In this document: positions 15,344 through 22,412 of the stretch, piece after piece
Position numbering within the stretch: position 1 is the stretch's first letter
How the letters are laid out: each line of letters begins with the position of its first letter
From: a virus
DNA length: 64,000 nt
IMG/VR virus record: IMGVR_UViG_3300009103_000008
Coordinates: 1-64,000 of that record
Strand: one strand, 5' to 3'
Made by a program: the position numbers and the translations under genes
The notes under the pieces: model-generated
The model's database searches: none
Told to the model about the DNA's origin: nothing
What the model saw: the letters and a program-made list of their open reading frames with translations, nothing else

Positions 15344-17848
15344 TTATCCAAAAAATGAGTCAAGACTAGCAACTGGTTCAACATTCCAGCCAATTAAACT
15401 AATAACAACCTTCAAAGGGTCTACGAATGCTTTATCAAATTGCATATCGTAATCTATAAATCTATGTAAATCTAATTCTCTAGGTAATACATTAAGGAAT
15501 GCAATGACATTCTCATTAATAGGATTAGGGGTTGACAAATAACTGAAATGTATCTTCTCACCATTCTTAACCATTTCATATCTTCTATCGATATTCTTCT
15601 TCTTAAGGTGGTGGTTATATAACAAGGAACCTCTTACATGAATCGGAGTTCCTTTTGAATAGATATGTGTTGGGTCTGCATACTGAACTAATCCTTTACA
15701 CCCTCTAGGAAATGCAACTTCCTCGGGTGGTAAATTCCTAAACTCTTTTCGGGCATTCTCAACAAACTCCCACAAGTCTGTTTCTTCACCATTCATAACA
15801 ACTTGAAAAGCCTCTGTGAGTTTTCCTCTAACCCATTGTGGTGTTGAACTCTTTGCAGTTTCAATACCCATCATTTTAAGTTTAGGAGTTTTTAATCTGA
15901 CCCCTTCGTTATCATGCACATTAAGAATATATCGTTTCTTTGCAGTCCAAATACCACGGTCTGCAATAATCTCTCTGCCCATTTCCATTTTGTTTTGATA
16001 TGCATTTGTATATTCTGCAAGTTCGTCAAACCCTTCAGCAAGAACTTTCTCAATCAAACCTTCGGAGCTGTTTAAGAAGTCTACAATCTTACCCTTGTTT
16101 GTTTCTTCGGGAAGAACTCTTTGAACTAATTTATCCATAGTAATATAAAGTGAATCAGTATCCATTGCAATTACATAATCTTCATTATCAGTTTCAAGAG
16201 TTTTGTTTAAGAATTCGTTTATGGTTTTCTCAGCCCACTGAATGATTAGTTGCCCGCTAGTGGTGATTGCTTCTGCAAGGTCGACACTAAAGAAAGCAAA
16301 GTATTGATTTGCAAGAGCTCCGTATGCTGAATTGAGTGCAATCTTTCGAACCATTTGATTGTTATTAGCTCTCTTAATTAAAGTATCGAGTTCTTTTCGT
16401 CTTGGTTTATCTGCACTCTGATATTCAATTTGATAGTCAATCATTTTCCTCTTCCAAGCCTTTCTCTCGTCATAGAACTTCTCCATGAGTTCGGGAAGAA
16501 AACCTTGTCGGTTTCGTGTAAACTTTGCACCGTTAGGACAAACAGTATTATTCTCTTTCTTTAAATGACTAAGGTCAACTTCTCTATTGAGTAAAGACTT
16601 AATAGAAACCTCTTCCTTTGCAGACTTAACCATTTTCTCGGGTGAGATATTATGTTGCATAATGATATGTGGGTATAGAGAATTTAAATCAAAACTCACA
16701 ACCCAATCATGTCCACCAACTAATGGTTCTTTAACATATGCACCTATGATACGACTTGTCTTCTCACGAGACATTTTTTGTGGTGGTGTTTGGATATTCT
16801 GTTCTTTTAAGAAGTTATAGATTATGGTTTCCCAATACTTAACCATACCAAATGTATCATTATAATTACACTTTGCATTATAAGACATTGTTTGAACCAA
16901 CTCAATCAGTCCAAGTTTCTCTTCTAGTTCTTCAACTAATACAGCGTCAACAACATTATACTCTAAAAACTTTTCATAATCTTGTCGATAAAGTGTGTGT
17001 AAGTTTCCATACTCTGAATAATCTAACTTACCTTTACCAAGTTCAATGTGTGAAATATGGTTTAATGAATAGGATTCTTGATTTACAAAAGTATGTTTCC
17101 TATAGAGCTCGAGATAATCAAGAACATTAATCCCATAAAGATTGAATACTTGTTGTTTTTGATATCCTTGTGAAACGAATTCTCTAACATCTGACATTCC
17201 CCATGGAGATAATTTCTTATGTTCGTCTTCTCCAATAATTTTATCAATACGATTACAAAGATAAGTTATATCAAAAGAGTTTACATTCCAACCAGTGATA
17301 ATATCGAATGATTCCTTTCTCCAGTATTTGATAAACTGCATTAAAAGGTCTGCTTCATTTGTGCAAGGACGATAATCATAATTCTTACCATGATTCCATT
17401 CACCAAGACCGAATACTACTGGAGGTTTACCAAATGGTTTCATAGTGATTGCATTAACCTTCTCGCCTGCAATCATAGGCTCAGGAAATCCGTCTTCACA
17501 CTCACACTCAATATCGAGTGAAGCTGTCTTAATTAATTTTGGATTGAATTCTATATCACCTTGAAACTTATCTGCAATATAGGTGTAGATATATTTGTCG
17601 TATCCGTGGATTTCAAATCCGTCAACGGCATTATATCTTTCTCGAAACTTTCTTGCACCACCCATGGAGTTAAGATTAACTGCCTCAAGGGGTCTTCCGT
17701 CTAATGCACGGAATGCTGTTTCTCCTTTTTTTGAGGGTATGTAATGGTTGGGACGATATGCAACGGAAAGTTTTAATTGTTTCTTTCCTTTGTATCCCTT
17801 GACTAAAATTTTATCTCGTGTGCGACAAACATTTGTATAAAAATCCAT
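15344..17848 (-). CDS. 43: DNA polymerase gp43 (family B)
   Basis: An 834-residue family B polymerase with proofreading exonuclease. Exo I is SLDIECECEDG near residue 110, Exo II ITGWNVNSFDITYL, palm motif A SFDLNSLYPHI, motif B KIALNSAYGALAN and motif C AMDTDSLYITM. It ends ASLDSFFG, the expected clamp-binding tail. It lacks a clear Shine-Dalgarno sequence; a perfect TTGACA-17-TATAAT promoter lies six bases before the ATG. It is shorter than T4 gp43 (898 aa). The assignment is secure. Confidence 0.96.
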   Translation of the reverse strand: MDFYTNVCRTRDKILVKGYKGKKQLKLSVAYRPNHYIPSKKGETAFRALDGRPLEAVNLNSMGGARKFRERYNAVDGFEIHGYDKYIYTYIADKFQGDIEFNPKLIKTASLDIECECEDGFPEPMIAGEKVNAITMKPFGKPPVVFGLGEWNHGKNYDYRPCTNEADLLMQFIKYWRKESFDIITGWNVNSFDITYLCNRIDKIIGEDEHKKLSPWGMSDVREFVSQGYQKQQVFNLYGINVLDYLELYRKHTFVNQESYSLNHISHIELGKGKLDYSEYGNLHTLYRQDYEKFLEYNVVDAVLVEELEEKLGLIELVQTMSYNAKCNYNDTFGMVKYWETIIYNFLKEQNIQTPPQKMSREKTSRIIGAYVKEPLVGGHDWVVSFDLNSLYPHIIMQHNISPEKMVKSAKEEVSIKSLLNREVDLSHLKKENNTVCPNGAKFTRNRQGFLPELMEKFYDERKAWKRKMIDYQIEYQSADKPRRKELDTLIKRANNNQMVRKIALNSAYGALANQYFAFFSVDLAEAITTSGQLIIQWAEKTINEFLNKTLETDNEDYVIAMDTDSLYITMDKLVQRVLPEETNKGKIVDFLNSSEGLIEKVLAEGFDELAEYTNAYQNKMEMGREIIADRGIWTAKKRYILNVHDNEGVRLKTPKLKMMGIETAKSSTPQWVRGKLTEAFQVVMNGEETDLWEFVENARKEFRNLPPEEVAFPRGCKGLVQYADPTHIYSKGTPIHVRGSLLYNHHLKKKNIDRRYEMVKNGEKIHFSYLSTPNPINENVIAFLNVLPRELDLHRFIDYDMQFDKAFVDPLKVVISLIGWNVEPVASLDSFFG

Positions 17849-17854
17849 TATATA

Positions 17855-17883
17855 ATTATACTACGGAAGGTCTATTCTGTCAA
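17855..17883 (-). promoter_or_regulatory. Consensus sigma70 promoter, leaderless (TTGACA-17-TATAAT-N6-ATG)
   Basis: TTGACA at 17883-17878 and TATAAT at 17860-17855, with exact consensus boxes and spacing. Six bases (TATATA) separate the -10 box from the gp43 ATG, placing +1 on the start codon. The -35 box lies inside the end of the upstream 73-residue gene. Confidence 0.8.
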
Positions 17884-18093
17884 TGTAGTTCTTGTTGGGT
17901 GTAAGAGGTTTTTTACTGTTTCTAGTTTATCTTCTGCGTCAGCAAGTTTTGTAACTTCCATATCCATTGCAGCGACAACATCAGGGTGTTCTCCAATTCC
18001 TACTGGGTTTGATTGATAAACTTCAATATTTGCAGTTGCAGCTGCAATATCACCTTCGTATCTCTTCACTAATGCTCTTAATAAATCAGTCAT
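17872..18093 (-). CDS. Conserved helical protein, 73 aa
   Basis: Not assigned a function. It starts immediately after the lysozyme stop (TAA then ATG), with TTAGGAG upstream. The sequence is all-helical ('MTDLLRALVKRYEGDIAAA' and 'HPDVVAAMDMEVTKLADAED'). I recall similar small proteins from marine T4-like phages, beside the polymerase. A replication accessory is possible but unproven. Confidence 0.6.
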   Translation of the reverse strand: MTDLLRALVKRYEGDIAAATANIEVYQSNPVGIGEHPDVVAAMDMEVTKLADAEDKLETVKNLLHPTRTTLTE

Positions 18094-18534
18094 TTATACT
18101 CCTAAAACTTGTTCTTGTAATTCTTTAGACCTACGGCCTACTTGTCTAAACCAACGGCTATCTTCCATTTGAGCTGCCATTTCTTTCCAGTCTCTAATCT
18201 CAACTGCATGAAGCATATTTTTAAATTTACCTAATCTGTTTGCACCAAGATTAAAACACATATTCACTAATACATGTTGTATGTTTTCGGGTAAAGTATC
18301 AAAATCTGATACTAAGTGTTTTGCTTCAATTACATGTTTGTCAAAGTCGTCATCATAATATATGTCAACTACTTCTTGACTAACTGGGGTTCCTGCTGGT
18401 TTTCCGTATTCGGGGTCAGACTTCTGTATCAAATGTCCAACACCAAGTGTAAGGTATCCAAGGGAGTCTTCATATATTTCTAAGACCTCGCCTTCGTGTC
18501 TCTTAATCTGTTCCTTCAATACTTCTCTGTTCAT
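18094..18534 (-). CDS. T4-type lysozyme (endolysin)
   Basis: A muramidase of the T4 lysozyme family (146 aa). The catalytic triad has exact T4 spacing: E14 in RHEGE, D23 in YEDSLG and T29 in LTLGVGH. It hydrolyses the MurNAc-GlcNAc bond of peptidoglycan. There is no signal peptide, so a holin or a baseplate is needed for delivery; as a short stand-alone gene it is more likely the endolysin than a gp5 fragment. The start at 18534 has GAGAGGGA and overlaps the 104-residue gene by 32 bases. Confidence 0.9.
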   Translation of the reverse strand: MNREVLKEQIKRHEGEVLEIYEDSLGYLTLGVGHLIQKSDPEYGKPAGTPVSQEVVDIYYDDDFDKHVIEAKHLVSDFDTLPENIQHVLVNMCFNLGANRLGKFKNMLHAVEIRDWKEMAAQMEDSRWFRQVGRRSKELQEQVLGV

Positions 18535-18817
18535 TTTTGTCCCTCTCGACTTGTTCCTCTAGGAGTTCCACTAGGATATCTCCCATAAGCTTTTCTAATG
18601 TATCATTATTTAGTAGTTCGTCCATTGTCAAATTTTCATCGTTAGGAAGTCTACGAATTGTTCGTTGAAAATTTAAATGTGGTTTACCTTCAACAAACTC
18701 CACATTACCATACTGATACACTAACCCTTCAAATTCTCCACTGACTATTTCTATGCCAGCATCTTTCTCATGTGGATTTTCTACCACTTGAAATACATTT
18801 TTAAATAATTTTGACAT
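18503..18817 (-). CDS. Hypothetical protein between dioxygenase and lysozyme, 104 aa
   Basis: Not recognised. It starts TAATG at the dioxygenase stop, with TTAGGAG, so it is coupled. It has a small beta-rich N-terminal part ('LVYQYGNVEFVEGKPHLNFQ') and an acidic helical C-terminus. It is always worth considering with the modification pair, because it is co-translated with it, but no motif supports a function. Confidence 0.55.
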   Translation of the reverse strand: MSKLFKNVFQVVENPHEKDAGIEIVSGEFEGLVYQYGNVEFVEGKPHLNFQRTIRRLPNDENLTMDELLNNDTLEKLMGDILVELLEEQVERDKNEQRSIEGTD

Positions 18818-19833
18818 TAGTCTCCTAAGAAACTATCTAAGCTACCATGTTTGTCTCTATGATGGTGTCCGATAGGATTCTCTGTTTTACCTCTTACACC
18901 TTTTGTTGCAACATCACTTCCACAATATGCAACACATGTATGTCTGACACCTTCACCTTTAATTTGAGTCACACCATGCAATTCATTTGAATCTGCAATA
19001 ATAACATCACCATCATCTGCATCGATACCAATTCCATATCTTGGGAATGATAGATATGCGCCTTCAAAATCTCCACAACGAAATACACACATTGTTGTCA
19101 TTCCAAAATCTAAATCGTCACCGTCAATATGTGCAGACATTTTTCCAGCACCTTCAACATATGAATATTTGTTTGCAGATATAGAAGTGAACGGAGCTCC
19201 TTGCAACCAGTATTTTTCTTCAACACACTCATCACAAAAATCTCTTTGTTTTTTCCAAACTTCGGGGGCCCCTATTTTTAATGCTTGTTCATTTAGAACT
19301 GCTATCTCTTGCATGCTTTCCCACTTCTCTTGGTTTCTTTTTAGTTTTGCCCAACCACTTAAACCAATCATTCCCGTAAATCTTCCTCTCTTATGTCCCA
19401 TAAAAATAGAATGAATAGGGTTTGCTTCTGCAATTCGATTGAACTCACCATTTTTCTTTAGTGGATAGTATGAGTTTGCAGTTCTTAATTTATAATGAAC
19501 TCCCTCTATCATACCTTTCTTTGCCATTTCATCTTTATCAATAGGGCCAGCTGCATTTGCACGAAGTGTAGATACATCTTCAATAGATTGAACTGTTGAC
19601 CTTAATTCTTCTAACTTCTCACCTTCGTATACGCCTTTAACAATACATGCAAGTAGAGGTGGTTCCTCTCCAAGTGTAGATACTGGTTTATAAATCTTGG
19701 TTAACTCGTGGTCTGTTCCCACGGTAGATACTAGGTCTGTGACTTCACTTCCGTCTAACCACTGACCGTTATACTTCTCCATAGTTTCTTTAAAACCATG
19801 GTCAACTGTTGGTGTGTGTGTTCTAATTGACAT
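18817..19833 (-). CDS. TET/JBP-like 2OG-Fe(II) dioxygenase
   Basis: A 338-residue dioxygenase with the facial triad H235-x-D237 (SAHIDGDD) and H286 (SNELHGV), and the 2-oxoglutarate-binding Arg at 297 (GEGVRHTC). The surrounding text, FRCGDFEGAYLSFPRYGIGI, is like the TET/JBP branch that oxidises 5-methylpyrimidines in DNA. It overlaps a cytosine-C5 methyltransferase gene by 11 bases, so it probably converts 5mC to 5hmC in phage DNA. The C-terminus GSLDSFLGD closely matches the clamp-binding tail of the DNA polymerase here (ASLDSFFG). A general protein or nucleotide hydroxylase remains possible. Ribosome site GGAGAAG. Confidence 0.75.
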   Translation of the reverse strand: MSIRTHTPTVDHGFKETMEKYNGQWLDGSEVTDLVSTVGTDHELTKIYKPVSTLGEEPPLLACIVKGVYEGEKLEELRSTVQSIEDVSTLRANAAGPIDKDEMAKKGMIEGVHYKLRTANSYYPLKKNGEFNRIAEANPIHSIFMGHKRGRFTGMIGLSGWAKLKRNQEKWESMQEIAVLNEQALKIGAPEVWKKQRDFCDECVEEKYWLQGAPFTSISANKYSYVEGAGKMSAHIDGDDLDFGMTTMCVFRCGDFEGAYLSFPRYGIGIDADDGDVIIADSNELHGVTQIKGEGVRHTCVAYCGSDVATKGVRGKTENPIGHHHRDKHGSLDSFLGD

Positions 19834-21064
19834 TATACTTCTCCAAAATATTTTCTAAGACACTTTCAACTAATGCCTTAAGACAAAGTGGTGCGACCAT
19901 TAATCCTATTCTTGCACCCTTGTCGTTATAATCTCCCGTACTCCTATAGTCATCGGGAAGAGTCATAATCCTTTGTAATTCCTTTGGAGTATATATCCTT
20001 TCTCCACTGGGGTGAAAATGATTACCACCCATAAACTTTGGTTGACACCCTTGTTCAGTTAATGAATGTGCAGCTTGAGTCCAAGGTACAATCCTTGACA
20101 TGTAATAAGAATGTTTTTCATCTTCGGGGTCAATGATACCCCTTGCAATTTGTTCTTTGAACCACGGGCCAACGATATCGTCTCCAATACTAACAACCCT
20201 TTCCATATTATTTATGCCCCTCATACCTAAGCATGGGCCCGAGTTGGGATAGTCAGGGTGAGTATCAAATCCAAATACCCAATGAGCCTTTGAAGAATGT
20301 CTCAAAGATTCTTCTAGGTATTTTGCATCGGTTATGTTTTGTTCGTCATCTTGTAAGTCTTCTATTGCATCTCTTACAGTCCATTCTTTTTGAGAAGGTT
20401 CAGGAAATACACTTCCTAAAACCATCCATGGCATTCCAATTTTATCTAATACATCATTACGAACTGCAAGTATAAATGTTCTTTCTCTTTTTTGTGGAAC
20501 TCCATGTTGGGCTGCATTCATAACTTTATAAACTGCAGAATATCCTTGTGCTTCAAAGTCTGTAATCATTCTATTCAAATGGTCTCTTGCATAGTCCATT
20601 GTAAGACCTTTTACATTTTCACAAATAACAATCTTGGGTTGGAGTTCACCAGTAATTCTAATTACTTCCCAAGTTAAATCTTCAATGTTTTCTTGCTTCA
20701 TTCCATATGCAATCTTCTCTTTGTTCCAACCTTCTCGTTTTGATCCAGCCATTGAAAATGGCGGACAAGGTGGACTTGCATCTAGAATATCTATTTCACC
20801 AACTCCTAGTCCACTAAGTTCCATGATATCTTTACCAGTAACTTTTTTAATGTCTTTACATTCGTGAACTGTGTTTGGGAAATTTAAAAGGTAGGTATCA
20901 ACATGAAGTTGTTGAAATTCATTCATGTATTTACAATCTCCACCTAAGAGTTTGTATGCACATGAAGAACCGCCTCCGCCAGCAAAGAAAGTTATATAAT
21001 TAAACTTCTTTGTTGAAGCACCTTCTTCAAGGTCTGATAATCTATATCTAAAATATTCGTTCAT
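19823..21064 (-). CDS. DNA cytosine-C5 methyltransferase
   Basis: A 413-residue Dcm/M.HhaI-type enzyme. Motif I is TFFAGGGGSS (25-34), motif IV ASPPCPPFS with catalytic C100, motif VI ICENVKG (E149) and motif VIII QKRERTF (191-197). The target-recognition region is about 200-330, and the C-terminal motifs resume at YTPKELQRIMTLPDDY. No restriction enzyme gene is adjacent, so it is an orphan methyltransferase. With the overlapping dioxygenase it would supply 5mC for oxidation. Recognition sequence unknown. Its promoter (TAGTCA-17-TATAAT) is of the early/middle type. Confidence 0.92.
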   Translation of the reverse strand: MNEYFRYRLSDLEEGASTKKFNYITFFAGGGGSSCAYKLLGGDCKYMNEFQQLHVDTYLLNFPNTVHECKDIKKVTGKDIMELSGLGVGEIDILDASPPCPPFSMAGSKREGWNKEKIAYGMKQENIEDLTWEVIRITGELQPKIVICENVKGLTMDYARDHLNRMITDFEAQGYSAVYKVMNAAQHGVPQKRERTFILAVRNDVLDKIGMPWMVLGSVFPEPSQKEWTVRDAIEDLQDDEQNITDAKYLEESLRHSSKAHWVFGFDTHPDYPNSGPCLGMRGINNMERVVSIGDDIVGPWFKEQIARGIIDPEDEKHSYYMSRIVPWTQAAHSLTEQGCQPKFMGGNHFHPSGERIYTPKELQRIMTLPDDYRSTGDYNDKGARIGLMVAPLCLKALVESVLENILEKYNVN

Positions 21065-21084
21065 AAAAAAATCCCACTAAACAT

Positions 21085-21113
21085 ATTATATTATATTTAG
21101 CGAGATTTGACTA
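21085..21113 (-). promoter_or_regulatory. Promoter TAGTCA-17-TATAAT for the DNA modification operon
   Basis: TAGTCA at 21113-21108 and TATAAT at 21090-21085, preceded by AAACCCTC. It has the same upstream block and spacing as 14195-14223. It lies in the 59-base gap in front of the methyltransferase gene. Confidence 0.5.
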
Positions 21114-21123
21114 GAGGGTTTTA

Positions 21124-21633
21124 CTATCCAACGAAGTCCTCGCCTTCGTTCCATGCACAACCAGTTAGTCCACCAGCTTGTAGTGCCCTTACAGTTCTTA
21201 GAACTTCTTGTGGGTTTCTACCAGTGTCTAATGCATTGCTTGATGCATGTTGGATTACTCCATCAGGGTCGATAATAAATGTTGCTCTATAGCATACACC
21301 ATTTTCTATATCTACCACACCAAGGTCGCTTGATAATCTAAGTCCAGTGTCAGCTGCAAGCGTATGTTGAATATTACCTATCAACTCATTATCTTGTTTC
21401 CATGCTAATTTACAAAACTCGTTATCACCACTGATACCGATAACTGATACACCCGCGTCTACCAATGCATCAAATCCAGCAATCTCTGTTGGACAGATAA
21501 AAGTAAAGTCTTTTGGATAAAAGTAAACCACTGACCAACCTTGAAGCCAGTCATTGTCTGCTGTCACAAATTCATTAAACTTATTAATCCCCTCTAATGA
21601 GAAGTCGGGGAATTGTTCACCTACTGTTTTCAT
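21124..21633 (-). CDS. 2-Cys peroxiredoxin (AhpC/TSA family)
   Basis: A 169-residue peroxiredoxin starting at the ATG at 21633 (MKTVGEQFPDFSL), chosen for the AAGGGAG site and ATGA overlap. The peroxidatic C47 lies in FYPKDFTFICPTE, and the resolving Cys in GLTGCAWNEGE near the C-terminus. It reduces hydrogen peroxide and organic peroxides using a host thiol donor. In a phage this is an auxiliary gene, presumably protecting the infected cell. Confidence 0.92.
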   Translation of the reverse strand: MKTVGEQFPDFSLEGINKFNEFVTADNDWLQGWSVVYFYPKDFTFICPTEIAGFDALVDAGVSVIGISGDNEFCKLAWKQDNELIGNIQHTLAADTGLRLSSDLGVVDIENGVCYRATFIIDPDGVIQHASSNALDTGRNPQEVLRTVRALQAGGLTGCAWNEGEDFVG

Positions 21634-21824
21634 AACATCTCCCTTAAAGGATTCCAACTATAATCGTAAGTGGAGAGTGTTCTAGTCCCACCTTGACTTG
21701 CTATAGTATTACATAACTTAATCATTTCTCTATCTGTCAAATCATTAAGATATTTGTTTAGGTCTGCTTCTATTGCGACTCTGTCATTTTTTGCACACTC
21801 TTGTATGCCCTCTTCTTTTTTCAT
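21630..21824 (-). CDS. Small hypothetical protein, 64 aa
   Basis: Not recognised. The start at 21824 (MKKEEGIQECAKNDR) follows GGAG; its stop overlaps the peroxiredoxin start as ATGA. It has two cysteines and a helical middle. Co-expression with peroxiredoxin is clear from the overlap. Confidence 0.5.
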   Translation of the reverse strand: MKKEEGIQECAKNDRVAIEADLNKYLNDLTDREMIKLCNTIASQGGTRTLSTYDYSWNPLREML

Positions 21825-21890
21825 AATTACTCCATAATAAAATGATACCACCATTATATCACATAACAGTGGTATCTGTATAGTGGGTTT

Positions 21891-22301
21891 CTATGAAATT
21901 TTGATAGAAACTGGTTTGTCTTCTTCGGGAATGACTCTCTCTAAGTTGACACTCAATATACCGTTTTTATACACTGCACTGGCGATTTCTACATCGTCTG
22001 CAAGTGTAAATCTACGGTTGAATGCTCTAGAAGCTAATCCTTTATGGACAAAGTCCTTCTCAGAATCTTCTGAACTACCCTCGATAACAAGAATGTTTTT
22101 CTCTTTAGTAACAGAAATTTCCTTCTTATCGAATCCAGCAACAGCAAGTTCAACGGTGAAATTTTCATCGTCTACTTTTACCACATTGTATGGTGGATAG
22201 TTTGATTGTGAGATTGTAGACATTCTTTCGAGGTCTTCGAAATATCTATCAAATCCTATTGCGAACGGTCTGAATTGACCAAATATATCTAAATGCGTCA
22301 T
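21891..22301 (-). CDS. hsp20: Small heat shock protein Hsp20
   Basis: An alpha-crystallin domain protein of 136 residues, IbpA-like: 'YPPYNVVKVDDENFTVELAV' starts the domain, AGFDKKEISV continues it, and AYKNGILSVNLERVIPE-type text ends it ('VYKNGILSVNLERVIP'). The C-terminal I-x-I motif (VSIKIS) is present for oligomer contacts. It holds unfolding proteins and is common in marine T4-like phages. It has an AAGGAG ribosome site and two stacked promoters upstream. Confidence 0.93.
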   Translation of the reverse strand: MTHLDIFGQFRPFAIGFDRYFEDLERMSTISQSNYPPYNVVKVDDENFTVELAVAGFDKKEISVTKEKNILVIEGSSEDSEKDFVHKGLASRAFNRRFTLADDVEIASAVYKNGILSVNLERVIPEEDKPVSIKIS

Positions 22302-22362
22302 ATTTTTCTCCTTTAATTAAGCAAGTTAATATATGTAATCCTCTATTGAGCAATTACTAAAG

Positions 22363-22412
22363 TATTTATAATACTTATATACCTATTATATGGGTTTTTT
22401 CAAAAATTTCAA
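22363..22412 (-). promoter_or_regulatory. Dual promoter of hsp20: sigma70-like plus exact late TATAAATA
   Basis: TTGAAA (22412-22407), 16 bases and TATAAT (22390-22385) form a sigma70-like promoter with AACCCTC upstream. Downstream in the leader, TATAAATA (22370-22363) is an exact late promoter box set inside a small inverted repeat AAGTAT/ATACTT. Expression in both phases is implied. Confidence 0.6.

Noticed and set aside
18094-18534. Lysozyme as a fragment of baseplate gp5
   Set aside because: No OB-fold or beta-helix regions flank it; it is complete as a T4 lysozyme-type endolysin.
19823-21064. Restriction-modification system
   Set aside because: No restriction endonuclease gene is adjacent; the partner is an oxygenase, so an orphan modification role fits better.
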